Below, in pieces: positions 31,826 through 44,500 of a stretch of DNA of 64,000 nt. This stretch comes from Ciona savignyi (taxonomy: Eukaryota; Chordata; Ascidiacea; Phlebobranchia; Cionidae): the NCBI GenBank assembly GCA_000149265.1, contig CH003395.1, positions 26,871 to 90,870 on the forward strand, read 5' to 3'. The notes beneath the pieces were generated by a model that did not search any database, had not been told where the DNA came from, and saw only the letters and a list, made by a program, of their open reading frames with translations. Every line of letters begins with the position of its first letter. Position 1 is the stretch's first letter. A program made the position numbers and the translations under genes.

Positions 31826-34800
31826 TCATAATCGATCATCGAGCGAACTTACACACGTCGAGAAGCCATCCCCGTCATACCCCTCATTGCAAACGCAGGT
31901 AGCGGCTTGGTTCCCTTCGATTGTTATGAGTTCACACTGGGAATTCTCCACACAGAGATTGTTGCAAGCATCAGGCTCGACTGGCGCTGGGGGGACATTG
32001 AACAATTAGAATGGGAATACTTATGTTTCATCGCCCAAAGCCGACTCCCCCTCCGTACTGGTTGCGCTTCACCACCCACTCTTCTTCAGGGCTTTATATC
32101 GTTTAAATCAATATTTGTTTTTACGTTATTACAATATTGCTTTTTTAATTACATGTTTTAACGATTGTTAGTTTTGCTTTATTTTCCTGTTCCTGTGTCG
32201 TGATTTATTTTATTTTCTGTTATTTAATACGAGGGCAAACAAAGGACAAACAAAACTAAACTAAACTACTTACTAATTGAGGAGCAATAATTGATGCCAT
32301 CTCCAAGATAACCATCGTCGCAGACACACTTGTATCTGATTCCAACTTTCTTGCAAGTTCCATGTCGGTGGCATTCCCTCAGACATGGATTGCTTCGTCC
32401 TAATAGGGTTGGAAATATCGTGAATTCCTAATTTCATCATATGGATGGGGTATTCGTGTTTATGTCAGTGAATGGGAAAACGCAAGGGGGTTAACACACA
32501 GGCAATCGTCAGATCACCTCTCGCCCACCGTCGGGTTACCAGAGCTATTGCAGTGTGTTGTGTATGATTAATAAGTTTCTTCAATTCAGTAAAAACCCAT
32601 TAATCTACTGAGTTCGGGCGAAAATGCCTTGATCGAGGCTATAAACTTCAGGCGGTTGATTTCCATCCCAAAACCTTTGTTTTTTTAGGGAAACATTTGG
32701 CTTGATCAACTCTTTAAGAATTCAAACAATGATATACCAACATGCACACGGGATTCATCAAGCGTTCTGACTGTGGGCACGAGGTAAAGTTCGGCAACCT
32801 TTTGAAGTCAAAAAGTCATTTTAACTGATATTCCACATAATAAAAATCACTGTGAGCCGCAAAACTAATAATATTGTCACAATAAAAGAAAAACAACACT
32901 GTGTGAGATAAAGACGCGAGTGTTCTTCTCTTTGTTCCACTTATGCATGGGAATTAAACTTATTAATCACTCTACAGTAGCAATAAAACTAACAAGACCA
33001 GAGGGATAAAAGAGCGGCAGGTTCCACAAATTCAACTCACGGAAACAATATTGAATCCCGTTCCCCCGGAAGTTACGTTTGCACTTGCACGTTCCAATCG
33101 GGTTGCCCTCTGTGATCAAACAATAGGCATCCGGGTGACAATAGTCGCCACACCCGAATACTTGAGCTGTGATGTAACAATGCATGTTATTAACCGACAA
33201 CAAATATACGCAATGAATTTAAAATATTGCAAGATTAAATAGGCAAATAATATTTCCTTCTTAAATCTTGAAAAATTCTGTGGGTCTACAAGAATGACAC
33301 AAAATAGATATCTTATCGCTTAAAAATGCTGAAAACTGTATTTTTTTTTGTCTAAACGGATAAAAACGCAGTAAACCACTGTTTTACGTAGCTGATATTC
33401 CAATCCTCCGAACCTGTTTCCACGGGAGAATCCTCCGTACACGTCCTCCCGTCCCCTGAGAACCCCGGCGCACATTCGCAATATCGCCCTCCGGTGGTAG
33501 CATTGAACTTGCAATCAGCAAGGTCGCTACACCGGGGTTGGCATCGTAACACGGGGAGCGGTACCGCCGCCGTCGGGACTGGGGAAGAATGAGATCATTT
33601 TTATCTGCATCATTTTGATGCAAAAGTTAAAAATGTATAGAATTTAAATAAAATAGACAACAAAGATTTCAAATAAAATTATTTGTTTGATAACTAATAA
33701 TTTAGGATTTTTAATGCCAGAATTCTACTAATTGACAACGTTTTTTATGTTTTTGTTATGGAGAACAATATTAGAAATAAAAATAAAAACATTCACTCAC
33801 TAAATACAGGAGTACAGTACACGCCGTTTCCAATATACCCAGCTTTACATCTGCAACCATATCTCCTAGTTGTGGAGTCCAACAAACATACTCCACCAGG
33901 TCGATGGCAGGGAGTCACGCACGTTGTAGCTGGAATATTGGGGTTATTTAGGTGGTTTTCCCGTGAATTGGTAACACGGTCGGGTTCCCGGAGTTACGTG
34001 AATTATTACCAATATGCGGGTTTAAGCCTGTTATCACATTGCAACAGTCAGATTACCTTGTGCTTACCAACGGATTACCGGAGCTATTTCAGTGTGATGT
34101 TAAAGATTGAGAATTTCCTTTAATTTTAAGACAAACCATTAATCCACTAGGTTTAGAAAATAACTGCTAAGTGCTCTGGTTATAAGGACACAATACAATA
34201 GGCTCGTTTGCGACTAGTTTCGCTTTTTCAACCTTTAAATCAGGTGAACTAAAAATGAATTATAGAGTCGGACATGTGACTTAAAGAGCCGAAAGTGAAT
34301 TAAAAAATCGCACATAAAGTGTACCAATCATCATACACAACACACTGCAAATTACAGTAACTCTGATAACGGGATAATGTGAAGGAGGCAATCCGATGAT
34401 TGCTCACTCCTGTAAGTATTCACACCCCAAGTCCACTTTTCTAAGTAACCACAAAGACTTCTCTAAGAGATGTTCTTACTTGGCGCCCTTCTGCAGGTGA
34501 CCCCATCCCCAGTGTAGCCTACAAAGCATTGGCAAGTATAGAAGCGATATCTCCGGTCGTATCTGCACGATGCAAATGTTGGGTGACATGCCTGTCTGCA
34601 TCTTGGAGCTTCAGCTGGAAGAATACAGAGGTGAAAACCGGAATGTTAAAGAATCAATCACGCTGGGTGTTTTAATGGGTAAAATAAAAAGGGATAGGAT
34701 AGGACAGATACGATATTCGTGTTTATCCCGTGAATGAGAAAAGCAAGGGGGTTAACACACGGGTAATCGTCAGATCACCTCGCACCCACCGTCGGGTTAC

Positions 34801-37800
34801 AGGAGCTATTGCAGTTTGTTGTATAAGTTCCTTTAATTTGGTAGTCAATTGAGTTTAAGCAATAGATTGAGATACCTTGCACAGGGGTGGAAGTGGAAAG
34901 ACATGTGACGCCATCTCCATTATACCCAGTGATGCACTGACAAACATATCGACCATAAGAGGGGCTGTAACTACAAGTTGCCAGTGATGGGTGACATGAC
35001 GGTTGACACGTGGTTGACACTAATGAAATGAAAAATAAAAAGAGATGAAAGTTTGTGTCATTAATTTAGTTCCAGTGTAAAAAAATAACTCGTTCTAAAG
35101 CAAAACTGCGAATTAAAACAACAAGTTGTGGTGAAAGCTTTTCTGTCGTGGTCCTTAGAAATTAAAGTTTCGAATATTTAGTCTCAATTTGATGGTATAA
35201 ACACGTAAGATAACGGTAAATGAATATAACCACATTTATAAAGAACAAAATGTGCTAAAACAACAACAAGAATGGGGCAGGATTCGTGTTTATCCCTGTG
35301 AATGTGAAAACCAAGGGGGTTAACACACGGGCAATCGTCAGATCACCTCGCGCCCATCGTCGGGTTACCGGAGCTATTGTAGTTTGTTGTGTATGATTCA
35401 CATGTTTCTTCAATTTGATAGAACCAATTAATCCACTTGGCTTAAGCAATGTCAGTTATATGCTCCATCAACTTGCTTGCGACCAGTTTTAATCTAGCAA
35501 ACTTCCCCTTAAAGGCAAAATAACTCACCAAGCTATTCCGTCGGGCAAATAACAGGCGATAGACAAAATATATACAAAATAAAAATGTTGTATTTCAAAA
35601 AGCAAAGTTCACGTCAAAATGTTAATCCTTTCTCACCTGGCTGAGTGTTAGATGTGCACGTGACGCCGTTCCCACTATAACCCGGGATGCACTGGCAGCG
35701 AAATTGACCGTCCAAGGGGTTGTATCTACAAGTTCCCAGTGTTGGGTGACACAGCGGTTGACATGCGGTTGCCACTAATAAATGTAGAAAAAGTAATTGT
35801 AATTTTCAATTTCGACTTTGTATATGTGGCTCCGGTTTAACCTTAGAAACCTGGCTCCCCATTAGTATTCGGTTATGCTTGCACACTTTTATTTAAGGTT
35901 TTATATTTGGTTAAAACAATTTCCTGATGTGATAATTGATTTTCTTGTTTTATTTAATGTTTAACGGCCCCGTATTTATGTAGAATTTTAAGTTTTACCT
36001 TGTGTATCTAATAAAGTGTTGTAACTATTGTATTTTTTCCCGTTTTTTATTGTTTTACATCGTGATAATCATCTTTAGTGTAAAGGAGGAGCGAAAATAT
36101 AAACTAAACTAGATACTTTTAATTAGTGTTGTAAGAAAATACTTTAAGCCAGCGTTTAGTGTATTTGTTTTCTTCTTTATTTTTTACTCCTTTATTACAT
36201 TAAAGAAGAATATCACAGTTATTTTTTTTAAAAAAGGAGACAGGATAACCGTTGTGTCCTTGGGCAAGGCTCTTAACGGACATTGCCTGAACCCTGCGGA
36301 TTAATGGGTTCTACCAAATAGATGAAACGTGTCTATCATATACAACACACAGCAATAGCTCCGGTAACCCGACGATGGGCGCGAGGTGACGATTGCCCGT
36401 GTGTTAACCTCCTTGGTTGTTTCCCATTTACAGAAATAAACATGAATATCTTTTAATATCGTATTCATAATAAAAAAGTGCTAAATTTGCGGCATTTTAC
36501 TTTCCCACCTGCTTGAGTGTTAGATGAACATGTGACGCCATTTCCACTATAACCCGAGATGCACTGGCAGCTATTTTGACCGTTTAAGGGGTTGTGTGTA
36601 CAAGTTGCCAGTGTTGGATGGCACGACGGTTGACACGCAGATGCCGCTAATAAATGTAGAAAAAACATTAATATTTATTGATAATGGTATAGATATGTCT
36701 TGTGGAACAGAAACTTTGCAAAAAAAACAGCAGAATTGGTTTTGGAGTTGTTTTATATATATTCTTTCAAATAGTAAATACCAAAACCTGTTATAAAATA
36801 TATAATACTGTAGTAATGTCTCGTAAAATTCATTAAACACTGAAATATCATCAGTAACCCGGTCGTGGGGGCGAGGTAGTGTGACGATTGGTCATATGGT
36901 AATGCATGTTTCGTTTTTCCATTCTCAAGGATAAAACATGAATATCTTATCCAAACCTGTCTGCACATTGCATGTCCTTCCATCACCAAAATACCCGGCG
37001 TTACATTGGCAGGTATACGTCCTTGCAACTGAACTGTAGACGCAACTAGCAGCGGTTAGGTGGCAAGGGGGTTGGCATTGGGAGGGAGCTGGTGCTGGGA
37101 ATTATACGGGGGGTGGGTTATTGTTGGGGATCAGTTTTACTGATTAGCTTTGTGGTTTAGTGCGTCACCTTTCAGCCGAAGGGTTGCAGGTTCGAAACTA
37201 ACCACTGGCTAATCGGCTGTGTTTTTGTCAATGCACTTAACGGACAATGCCTGAATCCAGTGGATTAATGAGTTTTATCAAAAAAGGAATATGAATTATA
37301 TACAACATACTGCAATACCTCCGGTAACCCGACGGTGGGCGCGAGGTGATCTGATGATCGCCCGTGTGTTAAGTACCATGGTTTTCCAATTCACAGAAAC
37401 AAACATGAATATCTTATAATATCGTATTTATAAAAAAATGCTAAAATTTCGTCAAAGATCGCTTTCTACTTTCCCACCTGCAACAGTGTTAGAAGTGCAT
37501 GTGACGCCGTTCCCACTATAACCCGAGTTGCACTGGCAGCTAGATTGACCGATTGAGGGGTTGTATCTACAAGTTGCCAGGGTTGGGTGACATGACAGTC
37601 GACACGTGGTTGCCACTAATAAAAAACATTAATAATTTTTGATACTGATACAGATATATCCTGTGGAAAAGAAATTTGAAAAAAACAGCAGAATTAGTTT
37701 TAAAGTGGATAAATATATTTTATAAATAGTAAATACCAAAACGTGTTCTATAGTAGATAATAATGTAGCAACTAGGTATTTAAAGATTCACGACACACTG

Positions 37801-39897
37801 CAATATCTCCAATAATTCGACGGTGGGTACAAGATGATCTGACGATTGGTTGCGTAATAACGTGCATTGCCTTTTTCCATTGACGGTGATAGCATAAAAT
37901 CTTATCCAAACCTGTCTGTGGATTGCATATTCTTCCATCACCAAAGTACCCAGCTTTACATTGGCAGGTATAAATCCTCCCAACTGCACTGTAGACGCAA
38001 TTAGCATTGGTTGGGTGACAAGCGGGTTGGCACGGGGAAACAGCTGGTGCTTGGAATTATATGGGGGTTAATTTTTCGAAATGATATCCATTTATTTCGT
38101 GCCGGACTGGCAGCGTCAAATTAATTAAAAAATTAAAACTGCCAGGCCGATAGTTCAAAACTGGTGGCTAGCTGGTCGGTTTAGTCCTTGGGCAAGGCTC
38201 TTTGCGGACATTGCTTAAACCCAGTGGGTTATATGTTATTAATTAAATTTAAAATTTTATTATCAATAATATAAAAAGAAAAGTGGTATTATACTGATCA
38301 AACCATATCGCTTATATACTTTGACACGCAACAATTTCGGCGATAAGACGGTTAAAGTTCCACTAAGTGTGTCAAATCCTTAGCAATACAGAACAGACAT
38401 TGGAAATTTACCTGTTTGATTCCGCACACAGTTGTACCCATTCCCCGAGTAGCCAGGCAAACAGATACATCGACTTTCTCTCTGTCCTGTTGGCAACGAG
38501 ACAGCTGTACATCGGGCGCTTGTATGGCAAGGTGGACGACAGATACTGGTGGTTGGACGTCCTCCACTCGATATCGCTTGCTGGAATAAATTGGTGACCG
38601 CTTGGGCACCTGTATTAATAGTTGAAGGTCACATTACACATGACGAATGCATCAAAATATTAAAACGAACTTTAACAGGGTTTACTGAAAGTTGTTCTAT
38701 TAGGTTTAAGAAACATTCGATTTCGGAAACCAAGATATTTATTGGGGGTGAAATAATACCCTCTTACTTACTTGGCTTTCCCAAATGTGCAAGTAAATTT
38801 AGGCAATTTTCAAGCCGTGACAAAATAACAACTGTACACTCAAAAACAACCATATAAATACCTGTGGGGACGCATGTAAATAGAACTTGTGTGTATCCAG
38901 CATAGCATTGGCAAACCCCCGTGCTTAATATACCACCGGGTGATCCCACACACGTTGAATACGCGGGACATGAAGTCCCCGATGATAAGCCAAGCAGGGA
39001 ATTAATACAAGGAAGGCCATTCAGAAAGGAAAGCTGGTTGCTCCCAGTTTGGCAGACGGTGCAAGGTCTCTGGAACGCTAGTCCGCCTGTGATATTCCAT
39101 CATGAATAAAAATAGTAAGTACAAAATATACTTTATTACTACGGGTTCCCTTTAAATAGAAAACATTTGATTCCACTTCGGGGGCTAAGTTTTGCTACAG
39201 TATTTTCTAACCCACCCAACCTTCGTTCGAAATTAAGTTCAAGCCCCGATTAGAGGCTTGTTTCGATCATACTACCTTTCAGCTCAGACCGAGTAGCGTG
39301 GTAGGTCAGTGCGTCGCCTTTCAGACGAAGAACTGCATGTTCGAATTTGGTCGCAAGCTTCTCTATTGTGTCTTTGTTTAAGGCACTAAGCGGACAATAC
39401 CTAAACCTAGCGGATTGATGGGTTCTACTAAATTGAAGGAACGTATGAATCATACACAACACTCTGCAATATCTCCGGTAACCCGACGATGGGCGCGAGG
39501 TGATCTGACGATTGCCCGTGTAATAATGTCCCTTGCCCTTGCGTTTTCCCATACACGGGAATAAACATAATTATCCTATTCTGTACCAACTAATCCTAGT
39601 CTTTATTTGAATTATTAATAATCAAAGGTTTACTATCTTTTCGTATATCAAACTGATTAAAAAACGAGCATGCGTTTGACAGCGCGTGGTGATCTGCCGA
39701 TTGCCCGTGTGGTAACCTATTTGCGTTGTCCCATTCACAGGGATAAACAGAAACATCCAATTATATAAACATAGAATATCTTATTCGATACATATCCTGC
39801 AAATATAATACAAATGTTAAAACTTACTAAACCCAAACTGCGCATCCACGTCACAAATGCTTGCAGCGAGAACCAGAAACAACGCGATTTTGATCAT
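31826..39897 (-). CDS. Secreted multi-EGF protein (15 exons, 722 aa)
   Basis: Exons in transcript order: 39897-39828, 39086-38862, 38609-38412, 38049-37912, 37615-37478, 37094-36957, 36646-36509, 35774-35637, 35019-34876, 34614-34480, 33929-33801, 33578-33414, 33166-33041, 32399-32274, 31986-31826. Every intron is phase 1 and the total closes in frame. Exon 1 encodes a signal peptide (MIKIALFLVLAASIC). Each later exon carries one EGF-like module with the CxxxC, CxC and GYxGxGxxC spacing (for example SCQCISGYSGNGVTC); exon 2 is irregular. Five exons are exactly 138 bp. No transmembrane segment, ZP or lectin domain is seen. It is likely an extracellular matrix or egg/tissue coat protein. Ascidian vitelline-coat EGF proteins (HrVC70 type) and Ci-META1 have a comparable build, but orthology is not established. 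The last exon could splice on at TGT/GTAAGT instead of stopping. Confidence 0.88.
32150..32275 (-). repeat. Rep-C, reversed copy
   Basis: Ends in AACAAAACTAAACTAAACTA, with CCTGTTCCTGTGTCGTGATT inside; a weaker copy lies at 35935-36115 and ends in AATATAAACTAAACTAG. Confidence 0.65.
32443..32680 (-). mobile_element. SINE-A, nearly full
   Basis: GGTATTCGTGTTTATGTCAG to CCATCCCAAAACC in an EGF-gene intron; head decayed. Confidence 0.9.
33945..34245 (-). mobile_element. SINE-A with internal insertion
   Basis: The tail GTTTTCCCGTGAATTGGTAA is separated from ACAGTCAGATTACCTTGTGC by about 70 bp that include a partial repeat of the GGGTT...CCGGAG word. Confidence 0.75.
34325..34420 (+). mobile_element. 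SINE-A fragment
   Basis: CATACACAACACACTGCAAA to GATGATTGCTCACTCC; no head or tail. Confidence 0.75.
34690..34865 (-). mobile_element. SINE-A with GGATA tail repeats
   Basis: Begins GGATAGGATAGGACAG, the short tandem tail of the element, and runs to the word GGTAGTCAATTGAG; it abuts exon 9 of the EGF gene. Confidence 0.9.
35270..35505 (-). mobile_element. SINE-A, near full
   Basis: GATTCGTGTTTATCCCTGTG to GACCAGTTTTAATC; close to consensus. Confidence 0.92.
36240..36458 (+). mobile_element. SINE-A without tRNA head
   Basis: Starts at GTTGTGTCCTTGGGCAAGGC and reaches AATAAACATGAATATC. About 10 bp are missing around GCGAGGTGACGATTGCC. Confidence 0.92.
36843..36952 (+). mobile_element. SINE-A tail fragment
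   Basis: AGTAACCCGGTCGTGGGGGC to AAAACATGAATATC; it abuts the donor side of EGF exon 6. A matching fragment (37785-37905) abuts exon 4 at the same distance, so exon and SINE were probably duplicated as a unit. Confidence 0.85.
37140..37415 (+). mobile_element. SINE-A, full length
   Basis: Best copy for seeing the tRNA-like head: TGTGGTTTAGTGCGTCACCT (A-box region) and GTTGCAGGTTCGAAACTAAC (B box GGTTCGAAAC), then the GGCTGTGTTTTTGTCAATGC core and AACAAACATGAATATC tail. Confidence 0.93.
37785..37905 (+). mobile_element. SINE-A tail fragment
   Basis: CACGACACACTGCAATATCT to GATAGCATAAAATCTTATCC, adjoining EGF exon 4. Confidence 0.8.
38135..38235 (+). mobile_element. SINE-A head and core
   Basis: GATAGTTCAAAACTGGTGGC, GTCCTTGGGCAAGGCTCTTT, CCCAGTGGGTTATATG; the rest is missing. 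Confidence 0.8.
39285..39582 (+). mobile_element. SINE-A, full length
   Basis: Head GTAGGTCAGTGCGTCGCCTT with B box TGTTCGAATTTG, tail AATAAACATAATTATCCTAT. It sits in the first intron of the EGF gene; a second tail fragment lies at 39675-39757. Confidence 0.93.
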
Positions 39898-40465
39898 TTT
39901 TCTAACTTCTGCCGATAACTTGCAATAATGTGCAGTAAATCCAGCCTACGAATTTCTGGTTCGTTTACGCTATGCTCGTGCCCTGCGCCCTATGATACCA
40001 AATAGCTGATGAACTTGCTTCGGGCTACACAACCTCAAAGTATTAACTTCTACGCGTAAATGTGGCTGCGAATCCTAGTTATCGAGTTACTAATGAAACT
40101 ACGATTGATGGAACGAGTCGTAAATACGTGGATGACGACGCACCCGGGTATAAGACCAACACGACGTATAGTTGGTTTTAATTAGTTCGATGTAAACAAA
40201 TAAAAAGAATCCCGATGTAGCCATAAATACAACTTCAAAAGATATAACTATTTCGCTTATACTGATCGTTTTTGTGGTCAAACATTTAATACGGCAGATT
40301 TATATACAACACGCTATGTAAAAACCGACCTACGAGTATATCATGGATTCGAAATCAGGTTCAAATATAGAGAAACCGGATTGACAAGATTTTACATTAA
40401 AGCGATAGCTATCGCGAACCAAATGCCCTTCTGATAGCCTGGGATAACCGTCATTAATATCATTT

Positions 40466-40560
40466 TGTTTTTTTACTGGAGCACCAAGGTTCTAAAACAC
40501 GATGGACTCGACACCAAAACCATCTTTGAACCGTATATGTATCGTATACCACTGTCAGCA
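40466..40560 (-). mobile_element. SINE-B, diverged
   Basis: TTTTTTACTGGAGCACCAAG, AAACACGATGGACTCG, CCGTATATGTATCGTATAC; the tRNA head is lost. Confidence 0.6.
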
Positions 40561-40689
40561 ATATCATACATTGTAAAACTGATGATTAGTATCGCCATCT
40601 GCCGGTCACAATAGTTAAGCGAGAATGCCACTGAATCCAGCAATTCATATGATGTTTTCTTGAAAATTCATACAAAGCAAATATAGAAC

Positions 40690-40890
40690 ACCGATTTAGC
40701 GGACATTTCCTCAACCAAGTGGAATGATGGATTATATTAAACTAAAAGGACATGTGAATCATACACAATACACTGCAATAGCTTCGGTAACCCGACGGTG
40801 GGCGCGAGGTGATCTGACGATTGCCCGTGTGTTAACTCCCTTGGTTTTGCCCATTCACGGGGATAAAACATAAAATCATGTCCTACCCTA
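40690..40890 (+). mobile_element. SINE-A without head
   Basis: AGCGGACATTTCCTCAACCA to ATAAAATCATGTCCTACC. Confidence 0.9.
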
Positions 40891-41592
40891 CCTCACTTGC
40901 TCATCTATTTATGAGAATCAGACACAGCATTACCAGAACACAAGCGCAGACCCGACACAGCGGAATGTATTCAGCAACGCTCATCATACTGTAACACAAC
41001 AGAGATAATCAACATACCATACCAGAAAACGCGCTTTCTCTTGGTTTAGTTTCGAACATGTGGCGAACTGATTAGCATCTCCGTTTTGTAATACATGCTG
41101 TATTTGACCAGGCCGTTATCAAGTCTAATTTAACACAAAACGTACTATGACAGGATACATTTGGCATTAGTCGGATGGAATATATTTATAAATACCACCG
41201 AATGTGAAAAAAAATTGTTTGCTGAACGCCCATCAGGGTACATGGGAAATCACGTGGACTTTTACTCAAGATTTATTATGTATCCAAACCTTTTGAATCG
41301 GGAATTTTACACTAGGCCTACACAAAACGGGAAACATAGTTCGACACCCAGTTTCAGTTCGTTGTGGTTTAGTTTAATTCCGCTTCTTCCCTCCTTGTAA
41401 TTGATATGTAACCTAATCTTGCGCTATAATAGAAATATGATCACTCCAATTAACAATGTGTTGTTACAAGAACATTTCTGACGTCGATTCCCAGATCAAA
41501 GCTCGGGAAATTTAAATATCAATCAGTGGTGTGAAAGCCATTCATGTTATTGTCTTTAACTCAGTACCAACCTAAGCTACGTGAGTTAAGTT

Positions 41593-44500
41593 ATGATCAG
41601 TAAAATGAAATTAAAAATATTCAGAAATTTGATTCGTATTCTGCTATTAGTTTGGAGGATATTGGTGGTTTCAGGTGAGTAAATATCCCATCGAATTTGT
41701 GGTCTATCAGGTAACTTTAAATAATAGAAAAAAAGAAAGTAGCAAAACTACTCACTTAAACTATAAAAACTGATCTTAACCCTGCCTCAAACACTAATCT
41801 TAAATCGAGAACTAACGCTAACCCCAACACCATCACTAACCTTAATGCCATAATCTTTATTTTAGCGAGAAGTTTCCCACCTTCCCAATTTTACTTTAAC
41901 CCCCATTTTAGTTTTCCACATTTTATCGGTCACAATAAGCGCTATAGATGAGCATGCTGATGTGGCGCCAATATAAAGATTCTCCGGGAGTATACAGCTA
42001 ATCAGTTAGGAACCGGACGGTTGTTGCTTCGAAACCAAACGAGCTCGACTGTTCGGTGTTCAAACCAAACGAGCTCGACTGTTCAGCTGTCAGCCTTACT
42101 ACTACCAAGGCACTTAACGGACATCGCCTAAACCCAGCAAATTAATGGGTTCTACCAAATTGAAGAAACGTTTTAATCATAAACCAACACACTGCAATAG
42201 CTTCGGTAATCGGAAGGTAATCTATAACCTTGTGATAACTTGCGGGATTACTGTCAGCGGTCGTTAAAATTAACACAAGTAGAATAAATTGTATTTTTGC
42301 ACGCTATAGCACCAACGTTCTTAGGCAGAATTTGCCATTTTTATTTGGGCTCATTCCTTTTTATTTATTTTTTTAAATCGGTAAATGTATCGGTTGCGTT
42401 AACTATTCTTCCACACAACTGTACGGAATTTGCAATGTACCAATGCCAACCGATGGTAAAGGTGTACCATGTTGCATATTATACGGAATACAATTGAGAC
42501 GCAGAACAGCGCGTTGAGAATTAAGCCGATAACGAGACGTTTAATAATATAGTGATAGCTCTGGTTATGGTTATTGTAATTTTGAGATGATTAGTTATCC
42601 GGAATCACTACCGCGTGTGACTTAACTTGGTAAGTTTGATGAAATTTCCATTCTTCCCCACACATAGCCTACAGCATGTACTTTAACTAATTCATGTTGT
42701 TGTGACAGCCGAAGTAACATGAGACTTTAGCGTAACAACGTGATGTGCCTTCCGACTGGGAGTATTGTCGGTGTTAAGTGAATTTCTAGTTTGAACACAA
42801 TATAACACATTCTAATAAGAAACACTAATACGGTCAAACTGTATGATAGAGACCACATTTATTTACATGTTTTGACGAATCAAAATGGTATTTATCCATT
42901 TTTATTATGCACTATAAGGTTGTAGCGTTTTTTTAAATACTTATATTTTGCCATGTTTGTTTAAATATTTCCCTATAATATCACAATTCTGAAGTAAAAT
43001 TTAATTATTATGATTTGCCCAGCGGTAAACCTTTCACACATTACAATGAGAACCGCATTATAGTAATGATTCTATCATTTTGATAAGTTCCACCATTTCA
43101 CGCATTATAGCTTTTTTCATGCTTTAATACCAGTTGTGTTATCACTGGCTGAACAAAAAGGTTAAACAACATAGTACAATCCTAAAGAAATAAGCGTTGA
43201 ACTATACACAACTAAAAATATATATTGTCGTCTCGCTTGTGTCCCTGAACAAGGCATAAAGCCAACATTGCCAGAATCCAGTGGATTATATTTTGAACTT
43301 AATAGTTTAAACAGCAATTACCACGTTAGTGGGCGTAAGGTAATCTGAAAGTTACATTGTAATAAATCATACGTAGCCTTTATACAACTGTGTATCCGAT
43401 TGGTTAAAGCGACCGATACATATTTCGAATTATAAACACAACCGTATTAATGGCGAGCCCATCATGGGTCTAACATTGACTCCATAAAAATCATCCCTGG
43501 GCTAAACTTCCTTCGTGTCTAGGAACCAGTGCTTTATATTTATATCCTTAAGTTAGGTTAGTTAAATACAGCAGTGAGATAGCAATCATAAGAGCTTTGT
43601 TATTAATTGTAAACATATTTTTGACGACATAACAATATATGTGATGTAACAATGTCGATTATTGCGCAATCATTGTTACGTATTTTCCCTCCATAATGTG
43701 TTGGTGTAGTCAAATTTCAATTATTACGTCACCAGTGTAACCCATTGTTCAGATCTGGTTCTCGGGCTACCTAACATTGAGTTGAAGTTTGACAACAGTC
43801 TCAATATAACTGGTACTGAAGCTGGATTATGGGAAACTTCTGTTGCATCTTTGGGTGAGTATTTCAACCCCAACGCACATTTACCATACTATAACACACA
43901 ATAATGCAACATTTTATATACATTTTAATCACTTTGTTTGTTTAAGTGCTATCTTTCTAGCAATTGCCTATATGTGTTGGCTTCACTTACGTTTCCCATT
44001 AGAATAAACATAAATATCCTGTCCCAATCAATTCCACAGATTTTATTCCTGGAAAGTGTAACGAGGGATTAAATGCCACGAATGGGGGTGTTAGTTTCAA
44101 GTACAAGAACTTTCAGGATACATTGTCAAGCTACTTGTTCCAACCTTCTATACACGGTATGCTCTTCTAGTTTATAACTATTATGCTGTTTCTGAAAGGA
44201 CGAAACGTTAACAGCAAAAGTTTGTAAAACGGCAAGCATACGTTGATAAGTGCTACTGTGCTAGTTGCATATTTCTAATGTCGATAATGGCTTTGAAGTT
44301 TCAAGCTAGCGTATAAATTGTTTTGTATCTTTGTATCAAATAATTTTTGCTTAATTAATTGTTACACGGGCTAGCAATCGTATAAACAAGATCGACTTTG
44401 TGAAAATATTAGTCTTGATCATATATAATATAACTTTTCACTTCTTCTCCGTGTAAATTAAGTTATCTTTGATCAACGATTAATGTGGTCATACACATAG

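Larger units (their letters stand above)
39898..41592. other. Divergent promoter region between EGF and LamG genes
   Basis: The two genes are head to head with 1.7 kb between starts. The stretch contains a reversed SINE-B (40466-40560) and a SINE-A without head (40690-40890). A short reading frame at 41161-41400 has no support. No clear promoter element could be assigned. Confidence 0.55.

Noticed and set aside
34690-38235. Regularly spaced repeats considered as an array of regulatory or CRISPR-like units
   Set aside because: They are EGF exons and SINE-A pieces; spacing is irregular and the setting is eukaryotic.
41161-41400. 79-codon open frame between EGF and LamG genes
   Set aside because: No splice sites in phase with LamG exon 1, no domain, and stop-free length is within chance.
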